This document shows, piece by piece, positions 30,873-41,126 of a stretch of DNA of 64,000 nucleotides (the stretch's first letter is position 1; the number at the start of each line of letters is the position of its first letter). The DNA lies in contig OZ010799.1 in NCBI GenBank assembly GCA_963932465.1, positions 158,530,761 through 158,594,760 on the forward strand, in the 5' to 3' direction. The DNA comes from Maratus speciosus. Taxonomy: Eukaryota; Arthropoda; Arachnida; Araneae; Salticidae. Under the pieces are notes generated by a model. It made no database searches and was not told where the DNA came from. It saw only the letters and a program-made list of their open reading frames with translations. The position numbers were made by a program, and so were the translations under genes.

Positions 30873-31092
30873 AGTTACGTCTTACCTTTAATGTTTCATT
30901 ACATTTTTTGTCTTTCATACACACCTCTGTCCATAGTTGCCAGGGAAACTTATTTTCCGACTCACCCTCGTATAAAATATGAAAATAAAACATGTGTAAA
31001 CTATTTACAAAATGCATTGTAATTCCAAAATAAAATTTAAACGTATATTTAAGTATTTTTAATACATAGTAATGCTCTATTACTGAATTGCG

Positions 31093-31388
31093 GGTACTAC
31101 TTTGATTATCCCGACGTCCCATTTCGATCAATCATAATTCGCCAAACTGCTCGCAAAATTATACAAATTGGCATAACTTTTATTTTAAATAACGAAAGAA
31201 CAAATAAATTAGTAAAAGATTAATAAAAATTCAAATAAAACGTCGAATTAAAAATCACTTGATGACGTAACAAACACTGTAACGTGTTTAATGTCAAGTG
31301 AATGTGACTTTTACGATAAGCCATTATTGGCATTTAATTTTATAGTTTGGCGACAGTTTTTTGGTCGACGAGATACTCAAGTTGTACC
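31093..31388. mobile_element. Y MITE, complete solo copy
   Basis: GGTACTACTTTGATTATCCC..TCAAGTTGTACC, 296 bp, with a perfect 8-bp TSD GAATTGCG (31085-31092, 31389-31396). This copy is outside any X element, proving Y is an independent mobile unit. Confidence 0.85.
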
Positions 31389-31416
31389 GAATTGCGTGAA
31401 AGACACATCCTAAGGC

Positions 31417-31543
31417 TAATGTCAGACGAATGTCTTTTTGCACGCTTTTTTTCCTTACATATCATGCTACACAATGCTAGCGGCATTGTGTAGGGATGAT
31501 ATGTAGGGAAAAAGGCGTGTAAAAAGACGTTCGTCTGACATTA
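31417..31543. mobile_element. 127-bp hairpin MITE
   Basis: TAATGTCAGACGAATGTCTT and its inverse AAGACGTTCGTCTGACATTA. The arms extend ~55 bp through CACGCTTTTTTCC and ATATCAT, with a short loop around GCTAGC. TSD unclear. Confidence 0.65.
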
Positions 31544-31549
31544 ACTTTA

Positions 31550-32003
31550 CAACTCCAAAAACGATAATCATATTAACTAACATTTCACTGCATCGGATTA
31601 AGAGTCGCATTTCCAATTAAAATATATCTTTGAATTGAAATTTAAATGAAATACTTGGTGTTGAAAAATCGAAGAGTGTGGAAAATATGATTACAGATTT
31701 CGAAAATTTTTATGTGCGTTTTATCAGAACGAATATTTCGAGAATCCGAAAAAAATAGTTCCGGATAATCGAGGTTACTGATATTCAATAAGCTTCTTTC
31801 CATTATTATATAGTAAGTACACACCAAATTTCAAGTCTCTATCTCAATTTATTTTGGAGATAGAGTGTTTGCAGACACACAGACCAATTTTTTTTTCTCT
31901 AAAAATATGTTTTTTGTAATCTCCAGTGTCAGAAACATGTAAATCCGTCAATTTTTTTTCGCTTTTTGAAACGATTACAAGACCATTGTTTTCACATTTC
32001 ACA
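31550..32003. other. Unassigned AT-rich DNA
   Basis: Includes AGTCTCTATCTCAATTTATT and GCAGACACACAGACC at 31835-31885, which resemble the CTGT-rich ends of I elements. A decayed I relative is possible. Confidence 0.35.
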
Positions 32004-32007
32004 TTAA

Positions 32008-32293
32008 CTCCTTCGGGACGAGTGTCTTTCGCAGAATTTTTAATCTTTTATCACCGGTTTTTCAAATGAGCCAATGGATCAATGGGTAAACCAAACCGCG
32101 ATTATTCATTGCCTAATATAATTATCAAAGTACTGTTTTCACCAACAGAAAGTAGGTTTAAGAGGTTTCCACGTTGTGCTTTTTTCAAAATTGTCACCGT
32201 AAATTTTAAGTATTTTCGAAATTTCTATAAATTTCGAAATTTCCACTTATTGAAATTTTATGACCTTTTTAAAAATATTTAAAATTGAAGGAG
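32008..32293. mobile_element. Weak TTAA-type element with CTCCTTC ends
   Basis: CTCCTTCGGGACGAG after TTAA (32004-32007), AAAATTGAAGGAG before TCAA (32294-32297). TIR similarity is limited to the first ~8 bp. A short inverted repeat (AAATTTCGAAATTT-type) lies inside at about 32215-32245. Confidence 0.4.
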
Positions 32294-32454
32294 TCAATTT
32301 TTAAAATCGTCCAACGTCGACATCTGGAATCTACTTTGTGATGGTGAAAACTGCATTTTAATAATTATATTAAGTAATGAGTAATAGCACTTTTAATTTT
32401 ACTCATAGGTTAAAATTGGATCTGAAATTCAATTTTTATATTCCAATTTAAAAA

Positions 32455-33605
32455 CTAGTCGGATGTGACAATCCCAAAACTTTCTTCTATCTCATGCATA
32501 TTAATACTGCAAAATTCGATATGACAGTGCCAGAATTAACACGTTCACGCCGGCGACGTGGGTCACACTCGACTGTCTCAGAGCTGCCAAGTCTCCGGCT
32601 TTTTGGATATCAGTATTTTAATACAGAAAATGTTGTTTTATTTAATTAGGACAGTTGGGCGATTTAAAGGAAAAACATTTTCTGTAAAATAACAGTGCTG
32701 TGCAAAAAGCCGGAGACTTGACAACTCTGAGACAGTCGAGTGTGACCCACAGCGCCGGCATGAACGTGTTAAATGACAATCTATGCCCATCACGAAGAGT
32801 CTAAAGATATAAAAATCCGTGCATTAGTTCTTGAGCTATGACTATCGGTAAAATCGTGTAAATCCGGAAAAATGCAGCATTGCGTCGCTACCTTTTAGGT
32901 GATTTACATCAAAACCTAATCAACAACAACTTATGGGAACGCTTAACTGAAACTGAAGTTCAAGGAAAATCCGTGTATTAGTTTTGAGATAGAGCTATTG
33001 GGGAAATCGTAAAAAAAAATCTGCATAATAGCGCCTCCTGTTGGGCGATTTACATCAAAAAGTAATCAGAACCAAATTATATCAAGGGCCAACTAAATCT
33101 GAAGTTTGATAAAAATCCATGCATTAGTTCTTGAGATAGAACTATTGAAAAAATCACGAATAGTGCAGCAAAGTAGCGCCACCTGTTGAGAGATTTAAAC
33201 CAAAGAGTAATCGGCGCCAAATTATATCAAGGACTAACTGAATCTCAAGTTTTGTGAAAATCCGTTCAATTGTTTTTGAGATATAGCTATTGCAGAAATC
33301 TTGAAAAATGCAACATAGCAGCGCCACCTGTTGGTCAATTTACACCAAAAAGTAATCAGTCCCATTTATATCAAGAACAAACGGAATCTAAAGTTTGAAT
33401 AAATTCCGTTCAGTAGTTCTTGAGATAGAGCGCCCACAGAATTTGTGTCACATACAGACAGACAACCGGACAGACAGAGAGACTCACAGACAGACATTTC
33501 GTAAAAACGTGTTTTTCGGAATCTCTCACCCCTAAAACGTATAAATCCGTCGAAAAACGGAATTCGAAAATTTTTACGAATCCAATACTTTCTTCTGTAA
33601 AAATT
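32455..33605 (-). mobile_element. I element copy 1: CTAG end plus ~147-bp internal tandem repeats
   Basis: Reads on the minus strand toward CATCCGACTAG|T (CTAG at 32455-32458). The interior holds five to six tandem units of ~140-149 bp, each with AT.AGCAGCGCCACCTGTTGG, GTAATCAG and CATTAGTTCTTGAGATAGAG. The far side has a CAGACAGACA tract at 33453-33495 and CGTTTTAGGGGT-like sequence. A TTAA MITE is inserted at 32540-32768. A CTAG end before T plus a core of ~150-bp tandem repeats recalls Helitron-related HINE/DINE-1 elements of flies; that comparison is by structure only. Confidence 0.65.
32540..32768. mobile_element. TTAA MITE, CACGTTCACGCCGG ends, inserted in I
   Basis: CACGTTCACGCCGGCG..CGCCGGCATGAACGTG, 229 bp, between TTAA at 32536-32539 and 32769-32772. 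Long inverted arms include CACACTCGACTGTCTCAGAG and AAGTCTCCGGCTTTTT. The unfilled TTAA is visible in the two other I copies (near 50853 and 59313). Confidence 0.85.
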
Positions 33606-33624
33606 GAAGAAACTAATAAAGCTA

Positions 33625-33795
33625 TTGGGTCGATCGGAAAGCCGTGTCGTGTTGGGAAAATCAATTCGTACCGGAAAATTCTATCATTTAATTATTAGAC
33701 ATTGATTCCGATATCTAATGTCTAACAATCACCGGGCAGAATCTTCCGGTACGAATTGATTTTCCCAACACGACACGACTTTCCGATCGACCCAG
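33625..33795. mobile_element. TA-flanked fold-back MITE, copy 2
   Basis: TTGGGTCGATCGGAAAGCCG / CGACTTTCCGATCGACCCAG with TA on both sides (33623-33624, 33796-33797). Arms ~75 bp are almost perfect, including GGGAAAATCAATTCGTACCG. Better preserved than the copy at 28185. Confidence 0.8.
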
Positions 33796-34155
33796 TATAT
33801 TTTACATGCTTAAAATTCTAGCATTTGATTAAATATTTTTGAAATCGGAATTGTTGAGTCACAAAAGGTTAAAATGTACGTGTAGGAAACATTTATTTAT
33901 TACAAAATCAATTGTTCGTAAATTCAGGTGCCATTCAATCATTTGAACATGCTATCAATAGAATCCCTTGGCCCTGAAATGATTAAACTCTTTTGATGTA
34001 TTGTTTCGTTAGATTATTATTTAGTTGCAATATAAATAAAATCCATTAGGCATTGGAAAAACGTTTCACCATTCTGTTTTCATAATAGTGGGCTTAATAA
34101 AAACAAATTTTAAAATGCGATTCTTTGAAAATTAAAATATTCTTAGAGGTTTTAA

Positions 34156-34283
34156 CCCTTTCAGGGGCAAGTAATTGTGCTTCTGCAATGTTGAATCTGC
34201 ATCTGAATTTTTGGAGAAAAAAATTTCTATATAAGGAAAGCAACTTTTATACTAAAGTTATAAAAGTAAAATTTAACTAGCAA
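34156..34283. mobile_element. TTAA MITE, family B, half copy
   Basis: CCCTTTCAGGGGCAAGTAATTG after TTAA (34152-34155) corresponds to the GGGGCAAGCAATT end of B. Homology continues through AAGTTATAAAAGTAAAATTTAA and then stops. The other terminus is lost. Confidence 0.55.
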
Positions 34284-34518
34284 AAGCCATGCTTTGTTTA
34301 TATTCGCGAAGCATTGTGTAATAAGATAAATATTTGAAAGTAACAATACTTTTTTATATTATTTTTGCATCTTTATTAAGCAAAAGCGTTATTTTATGTT
34401 TTGGTGCATTTTAATTTTAGAAATGTAAATTCAGCCAAATAACTAAGAATTTCCTCAGAATTTTTTATTTATGATATAAGACTCTCTCTATTCTAAAAAA
34501 AAGTAACTCCCGCTGTCA

Positions 34519-34540
34519 CCGCCGCCGCCGCCGCCGCCGG
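34519..34540. repeat. (CCG)7 microsatellite
   Basis: Seven uninterrupted CCG units in otherwise AT-rich DNA. No reading frame supports a proline or alanine tract. Confidence 0.85.
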
Positions 34541-34559
34541 TTTTGAATTTTTTGTGACC

Positions 34560-35454
34560 GGAGGTCTTTCTTCGTTAATATTAAGAAAAATAATGCATAC
34601 AAAAATATGAAAATTGGTAGTATTATACAGAAATGTTTGATAAACACGCTGATGTAGACAGTTTTCAAATCGAAGAATTATTTTAAGAGATATTTAATGC
34701 TAAAGTTGGACAAAATCGTTCCATTAAAAAAGTTTTATAGGAGCAAAAACTATACATCGGAATTTAATACTTTTTAGATCATTTTATACGTTATAATTTC
34801 CCGGTGTGCAGAATTAATTTATTTTTTTAATTTGACTCTTTTTTCGAGGTTTCATTTCTATTTTAAATTCAAATTTTCAGCATTTCGAGAGATATTTTTT
34901 TACTTATTTCAGAAAATTGTACTAATTTAACCTGTTGCCAAACTGTATAAACAACGGAAACAATAATGTTTGCTTCAAATTAAAAATTTATTTACACGTG
35001 ACTATTATAAACAGAAAAGAAAAACTTTCAAATTAGAATTAAATAATTACGTATAAAAAGCAGGAACTTATTGAAAATTACTTCATCTATAATTACACGT
35101 GAATTTTAACAGAGAAAGGATATTGTAAAGTAATAAATTCATTAACATGCGTTAGAAGTCTTAAATAGGAGAAATTACATCACATTTACGTCACATTACA
35201 CTTATTACGTAAAATGAACAAAAAATAATATTGCAAAATAGTAGTTTAAATTTAAAAATAGCGCGAGACATTTACTTGATATTTTGAGATGAACTTTTCA
35301 ACTATTTTTTTTTTTGGACAGCGCAAATAATATTTCATTTCTAATAAAAGCATTTTCACGTGAATATTAAAAAGGGAAAGAAAAGTTTGGTGAAAATTAC
35401 GTCAGATTAAAACGATATATTTAAAATGTTTTATTTAAAAGGACTTTCTTTTCG
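34560..35454. other. Unassigned AT-rich DNA
   Basis: ACGTGAATTTTAACAGAGAAAG-type segments recur at about 34996, 35097 and 35357 (CACGTG then AATATTAAAA or similar, then GAAAGGA/GAAAAG), pointing to an old diverged repeat. No gene seen. Confidence 0.35.
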
Positions 35455-35748
35455 CTTTGTTAAAAAATACCGGGAGACAAAGACTCTGTTTACTTAATTC
35501 CTTTTATATTAGATGATTTTGAAATGCCATTGTATCTTTTAACAGCAGCTGATTTTTTCGTAAAATTCCCCAATCAAAGAGAAATGAATAGAAACCCGTT
35601 TATAGGGGGATCGCCTTTGTTTTTTTAATTATAATTCAATCTTCCAAAAAAATTTAATTAAAGCCGATCAAATTAGCGTGCTTTTAGAGACTGCAGTGTC
35701 TGATCGGGGGGTTGGCGAGCGTAGCTCGTAGGGGGCCGAGCCCCCTAG
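35455..35748 (+). mobile_element. X element, 3' terminal copy (~294 bp)
   Basis: Matches the last ~330 bp of the two long X copies: ATACCGGGAGACAAAGACTC, AGAAACCCGTTTATA, and the end GTTGGCGAGCGTAGCTCGTA then GGGGGCCGAGCCCCCTAG before T. The hairpin stem is better preserved here than in the long copies. Either 5'-truncated or a short non-autonomous variant. Confidence 0.7.
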
Positions 35749-35749
35749 T

Positions 35750-37312
35750 GGTATAAATAAAAATATTTTCGAAGCAAAATTTTACAAAATTTTTTTTAAT
35801 TTTCAACTAAAAGTTCTTTTAAAGATGTGTTTACATTTCCTACATTTCCCAATAGCCTGTGGTGTTTTCTCTAATGTTTTGAAATAGGTATGTTTTCAAT
35901 CTTTGTAATTCACATCAAATAATCTTTGATAGCTATCTTAGAATAATATATCCGAAGAGAGCTTGAAGAAAGCTACTTCTTCAAAATCCTATTTTCTGGA
36001 AAAACATTTGAAATCCGCTCTCGTTGATACTAAGAATTATTAACTTATTATATTATTGCTATTATTCAACCTTCGAATTAGAATAACACTATATATAACG
36101 AATTAAAAAAATTTATTTTATTTGTTTACAATTGTTTTGTTGCCACTTTACAAAAAAAAAATAAATCATAATATAATTCTTTTAAAATGCGTAAGTATCG
36201 TCTGCGTGCAGATCATATTTTATTTCTATCAAGTCCAAAAATATTTTTTTTCTTAATCAAAATTAAAAAAACAATTTTTATGATATTTTGGCGGAATAAT
36301 GAAAATATATTTTATTTATTTAATTAATCATGATTCTATCTATTATTCCTAACTCCATGATTTAATTTTTCCTCTGAAAATATACGTGTTTCATTTTTTA
36401 CTTGCAAAAAATGCGTCCGTAGTGGAAACACATGTAAAATAAATTAATTAAAATAATAATTTTTTTAAAGGTTATTCTGTAAAAAAATAATATTGTGCAA
36501 ATCTACGGATCATAATTTGTTGTTATGTTTAATTTCAAGTCAAAATGCTGAATAGTTTTTTTTTTTTTTTTTTTTTTGTAAAGCTTACGACAAAATGTAA
36601 TTTGTTTAGCGTAGTAGAGGATTCACTTCGCTCATCCTAATTGTCCTGATTTTGTGGTCGGTAGAACAAATATTTTGTACTTCAGTAGCTAATAAGATCG
36701 TGAAATCTCAGTCTGTTTTTTTAAAAATAAAAATAAAGCAAAGTAAGTGAAAAATATATATGGGCATTTTAGTTATAGACATTGTATTGTTACCCTCATG
36801 AAATCTAGTCTTTTTACCTTAAAAATATGTCTGCAAAATGCTACAAACCTGATTATGTCAATTATTTTCTTCTCACATTTATCCGAATTAAATTGTGCAG
36901 CATGAAATCATGATTAAAATTACACCGCCCCTCAAAGACTTAAAATATACGCTAAAAAGTTTTATTTTCTATAAAAATTTAAAAATGCTCAATAAAATTT
37001 ATTTAACAAATTTAAGTAATATCTAATAATAAGTATAAAAGTAAAGTTAGTTTTTTTTTTATAAACGCTATCTTTTATAAGCATTCAATGTTCAATTGGA
37101 AAATCACGCCTAATTTTTTGACTGCATTTAATGTTTATTCCCATTGGCCTTCGTTACAATACATGAATTTGGCGTGAGGACCGAACTCGATTATGAAAAA
37201 GTTAGTGATTTTTTACGCTTGGTAAAAACGCGCAGTTGAATTTATTAAAAAATATATCTTTTTGGCTCTTTTCTTTCTCAAGATCGTCAAAACATAAAAA
37301 AATGAAACATTA
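35750..37312. other. Unassigned AT-rich DNA
   Basis: T-run at 36557-36577, otherwise nothing recognisable. ACACCGCCCCTCAAAGACTT at about 36921 is a lone B-like terminus (CGCCCCTCAAGG), probably a solo MITE end. Confidence 0.35.
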
Positions 37313-37317
37313 TTAAA

Positions 37318-37824
37318 CCCTTAAATGCCTGGTATTGCTTTTCGGCAACATACCCAATTTAGGCTCTCAAATACTATTAGAATAATATTGAAGCTATAAT
37401 GCCTGATGTTACCAATAAAATACATTCTGAAAATATTATTAAATGGATTTTCAACATGTAGATGGCAACACTTCTGCCATTTAAGTATAAAGATAGATTT
37501 ATTTTTTCAATTGTTGCTGCATGCTTTTTTTGTTTTGTTTGGAAGCTTGCGAAATACCCTATTTTGTTTACAGTCAGCAAGTAAAATTTATTTCTTATTA
37601 TAGTTCCTAAAATTCTTGTGTGCTTAATATTATGGAATTTTATCAAGGAAAATCATTTTTTCAATTAAAGACCAGTATGCCTATTAGTAACAAACTGTTT
37701 TTTAGCCGTAAACCATACTTAAAACAAAATATGATTTTTTATGTATTTTTCCCATGATTTATTTAAAAAATGAAAGCCGAAAAACATTATTACAATGATT
37801 TTTGAAAATTCAGGCATTTAAGGG
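37318..37824 (+). mobile_element. TTAA MITE, family E, copy 1 (507 bp)
   Basis: CCCTTAAATGCCTGG..AATTCAGGCATTTAAGGG, right TTAA at 37825-37828 and left TAAA/TTAA at 37313-37317. Collinear in inverse orientation with 52300-52810 over its full length (GGCAACATACCCAATTTAGG, CATGTAGATGGCA, CATGATTTATTT). The larger size suggests a deletion derivative of an autonomous element, but no frame survives. The opposing short frames in both copies are incidental. Confidence 0.8.
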
Positions 37825-38169
37825 TTAACTATTTTTGGGGGATTTCTATATTGTTTTCGCAATGTATAATCTAAATCAATTAATATTAAACAATTGTAAA
37901 AGCATATTTAAAAAAAAATACTCCCTACATATTTTATTTATCATTTATTTTCTACTTCCTCGCCTTTAAAATTTTCAATGTTTCAGTTTCACAGTGATTT
38001 GGCCTGCTTTGGCGAGCATTTATTGGCGTGTAATTAAATGAATTTTTTTCAACTCTCATGCAATTGTACGAGTTACAGAGAAAATTTGTCGATTTATCAC
38101 ATGCGCAGGCTAACGTGAAAAATACCTTACAATTAAGGTATTAATTTGTAATTAACTTATATTAAAATG

Positions 38170-38450
38170 TTTTGTTGTCATCGGGCTAGGGTGGGTTTAT
38201 TTTTGACGGCCGATTATCTACTCGAGGGATATAGGCCCTAAACGGAGTGCCCTCCGTGGGGTCTTTCTAAAGGAACCTAACCCATATTTACGCAAGGTTT
38301 CACAAGGTTCGAAAAAAACCACGAAAACTGCGAACGGTTAGGCCGACGGGCGCGCTTGAGTTCGAATCCAGCACCTCCCGTCTATCAGCTTAGAAGTAGT
38401 GTCATCTGAAACACCACATAATTTGCATAATTCTAGCACACCAGGAAGTG
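38170..38450 (+). mobile_element. GC-rich SINE-like segment with a tRNA-type B box
   Basis: A GC-rich island (GAGGGATATAGGCCC, GGAGTGCCCTCCGTGGGG, GGTTAGGCCGACGGGCGCG) followed at 38370 by GAGTTCGAATCCAGC, close to the RNA polymerase III B box (GGTTCGANTCC). An A-box-like TTAGGCCGACGGG lies just upstream, closer than in a true tRNA. A tRNA-derived SINE is likely. No second copy in this window confirms it, and the full cloverleaf cannot be drawn. Confidence 0.35.
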
Positions 38451-38479
38451 GGTTAAAAATCAATTGTAAATGTCCATCT

Positions 38480-38790
38480 TTGCATATATTTACAGAAATA
38501 AACTGTTACTTTAACAGAAATATTTTGTGATTTTTAGAGAGAAAACCAGTTAAACTTGCCATAAAAATCTGTAAATTTTAACAAACTTTCTGTTTTGTAA
38601 CAGAAATTTACAATTAACAGAAAATACCATTACATTTACAGAGATAAACTATTATTTTAACAGAAATATTTTGTGATTTTTTTACAGCGAAAACATGTAA
38701 ATCTTCCATGAAAAATCTGTAAATTTTTACTGAAGTTTCTGTATTTTAAAAGTTATGCACTGTTACATTTACAGAGATTAACTATGATCA
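38480..38790. repeat. Tandem repeat, ~147-bp unit, about two copies
   Basis: TTTACAGAAATAAACTGTTA, TTTAACAGAAATATTTTGTG and AAATCTGTAAATTTT recur at about 147-bp spacing. A third partial unit ends near 38790. The words ACAGAAAT/ATTTCTGT are also inverted within the unit. Confidence 0.6.
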
Positions 38791-39850
38791 ACTTGAGTTT
38801 CTAAAAATGAGTAAAAATGACATCTGCTTCTGTACAGAAAAATGTACCAATACATTTAAATGCACTTTCATATTTTTAAATTCAAGAAGTCCTAAATATT
38901 TTTTTATGTTACGTAAAGAATGTTCTAACTATTGCTAAAAATTAGACCCTTGTGGCTATTCTTTATTGTTTAAAATAAATCACAGCTTTAATTTAAACAT
39001 TGTTCTTGCAATGTTTAATTTTTAATACAGCTTAATTAGTTTTGAGTACTTACTGCAGTTAAATAGAAATTTCAGAAGTGCTGCATGATCAAACATTAAT
39101 AATGTAAGTTCATCAGAAATGAGAAATCTGTGATTTGTTAATTACATTTGTGAAATAAATCTTAAGGATGAATGCAAAAATAATTAAAAACTTTTCCCAG
39201 TTCTTTAATTACAATGTTACTATTTGTTTCTTCCGACTAATTCATAAACAATCTATGTATAAGTTAAGGTTCAACGTTAATTTTACGCTGATCTTTGTAA
39301 TATTTAATATGTCAGTCATTAATTTTAAATAAAATATATATGTTTTAGTTGTTAGCAGTTTCATAAATTTTTAATTTTTTTCTTTTTGAAAAGAATAATG
39401 AAAGGAAAAGATGATACAAAATTAATTTGTATTTATATTTTAAGTGAAAATTTCTTTTGTGATGATAAGTTCAGACAAAATCTTCAAAAGAATATACAAT
39501 AAAAGAAAATCATGTATCACGCATAGATTATGAAGCACTTTTCAAAACTAAAAAAAGTAATGTTACGAAGGCATAAAAGGTATTATATAAATAAATCGTC
39601 ATGAAACACATAGCATAGACGAAAATTCACTTCGTGAAGCTGTCTCTCATAGGCTGCTATGCATTCTACTCTTCGTAAAGCCCTGTATCTGCCCTATAGA
39701 TATTTATACATATTATATAATGTTCTAAAACTTAATTAAGGTCGAAAATACATAACGCAAAGATAATTTTTTTTCCGGAAATTTCCATCCACACACGGCA
39801 GTGTATGTATATTCACTTTTGCAGGCCAGTATTTCAATTGATTTATAATA
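38791..39850. other. Unassigned AT-rich DNA
   Basis: No supported gene, array or TIR pair. Lies between the ACAGAAAT tandem repeat and a TA-flanked MITE. Confidence 0.35.
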
Positions 39851-40336
39851 CAGGGTGTCCCAAAAGCCCTGATACTTTTTAAAATTCAATATAAAATCAA
39901 GTAATTGTCGTACAGGAGTGCATTTGGACAAAAATGTTTATCACGATGAAAAGTTTTCTTCAAGCAAATAAAAGATTAGCTTCAAATTTCAATCATAGAT
40001 AGCACCACTTATCCGTATCAGTTTTTTTCTGATTTTCAGATTAGTTTCGATTTGGTTTCGTTCTAACAGCCTACACATTTAGCTTTTGAGCTAGGAGTCC
40101 TCACTTCTGTGTCACAACGTCAAAACTAACCTGAAAAATCAGAAAAAAAACTCATATTTGAAGCCAAACATACGGGGAAGTGGCATCTATGATCGAAGTC
40201 TGGAACTAATTTTTTTTTATAGTTTCAAGAAAACCTTTCATTGTGAGAAGCCTTTTAGTCCAAACGACAACTCCATGACAATTATTTGATTTTATATTGA
40301 ATTTTAAAATGTGTTACGGAATTTTGGGACACCCTG
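39851..40336. mobile_element. TA-flanked MITE with CAGGGTGTCCCAAAA ends (486 bp)
   Basis: CAGGGTGTCCCAAAA..TTTTGGGACACCCTG with TA on both sides. A second inverted layer (AAAATTCAATATAAAATCAA, GACAAAAATG..) gives arms of >100 bp. CAGGGTGTCCC ends with a TA TSD are widespread in arthropod Tc1/mariner-type elements. No transposase frame. Confidence 0.75.
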
Positions 40337-40499
40337 TATACTTATTTCACGTAGTATAGCAAAATTTAGTTCGGCACAAAGGCACTGAACACATTTCAAA
40401 AATCACTTTCATGATTTATGTTGAAAAATATTAAATCTTTTCTTGGGGCAGCACAGCATATTGGTCACCCGCAATAAAAGTGACCCATCTCTACAAAAG

Positions 40500-40733
40500 C
40501 ATAGCTGCCAACCTCAAACTAATCTTCCGTAATACTTGTGTTAATTTGACCCTGGTTTAATACGTTTCAAACCAGAAAATATTTTAAGAAATGGAAATAA
40601 ATATGTTCCACGTGGAAACCTCGAATTAAAGAAATAAGCATTCATGAAATAAATTTTCTGTTTCGAAATGTGGTTAAGTTGGGTTAAATTAATCCAGACA
40701 TTACGGAAGATTAGTGGAAGGTTGGCAGCTATG
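40500..40733. mobile_element. CATAGCTGCC-family MITE, 234 bp
   Basis: CATAGCTGCCAACCT..AGGTTGGCAGCTATG, flanked by CAAAAG and CAAAAA (five of six equal), in agreement with the 6-bp TSD of the 21809 copy. A second inverted pair (ACTAATCTTCCGTAAT) lies inside. Confidence 0.7.
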
Positions 40734-40944
40734 CAAAAATAAATTTCAGACAAGAGGCAAAAGAAGTATTGCATGATTTCATTGTAACATGAAATTTTAG
40801 CACTTTGCAGCTGTAAAATCATGCATAAAAGAGTAATACTTTTAAGAATGAAGGCGTAGATAAGGATTGGAGGTCCTTCCGGTTTTTGAGTACAACTATT
40901 TTCATGTACAAATGTTAACTTAAATCAAAATTAAATTTATTATA

Positions 40945-41122
40945 TTATATCCCACCTAATTTTAATCAAGATTTGCACCAGGAACTTTTAATTAAATTTT
41001 ACTTTTATAGCTTTGATTGAAAAATTTTTAAGCTTGCTTCGCCTTATTTTGAAATAAAATTTTTCAAAAATTCCGCTGTGAATTCAACGTTTCAGAAGTA
41101 CAATTGCTTGCCCCTGAAAGGG
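40945..41122. mobile_element. TTAA MITE, family B, left end missing
   Basis: Starts at TATATCCCACCTAATTTTAA and runs to TTGCCCCTGAAAGGG before TTAA (41123-41126). The CCCCTTGAGGGGCGG terminus is absent. Inner TTTGCACCAGGAACTTTT. Confidence 0.65.
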
Positions 41123-41126
41123 TTAA

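Larger units (their letters stand above)
30262..30970. mobile_element. Rearranged mariner element with ~155-bp terminal inverted repeats
   Basis: Ends CGAGGGTGAGTCGGAAAAT / ATTTTCCGACTCACCCTCG, flanked by TA (30260-30261, 30971-30972). Normal mariners have TIRs of about 30 bp, but here the inverse repeat continues ~155 bp, to about 30425 and from about 30815. Each arm carries the 3' end of the transposase gene. Between the arms lies a transposase N-terminal fragment on the minus strand. The DDD catalytic core is absent, so the element cannot be autonomous. Confidence 0.8.

Noticed and set aside
30817..31131. 104-codon minus-strand frame overlapping the mariner right arm
   Set aside because: Antisense to the recognisable mariner C-terminal tail at 30801-30872 and continues past the element end. 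A shadow frame.
32844..33430. Regularly spaced repeats that might suggest a CRISPR-like array
   Set aside because: Units are ~147 bp, diverge along their whole length, and have no constant-repeat/variable-spacer alternation. They are tandem units of the I element in a eukaryotic genome.
34519..34540. (CCG)7 as part of a coding homopolymer tract
   Set aside because: Flanking sequence closes all frames within a short distance and no splice signals surround it.
37377..37646. 89-codon minus-strand frame with a similar plus-strand peptide at 52554-52751
   Set aside because: Both lie in the two inverse E MITE copies. Similarity is expected from shared descent, and both strands carry equally long frames, so no coding claim is justified.
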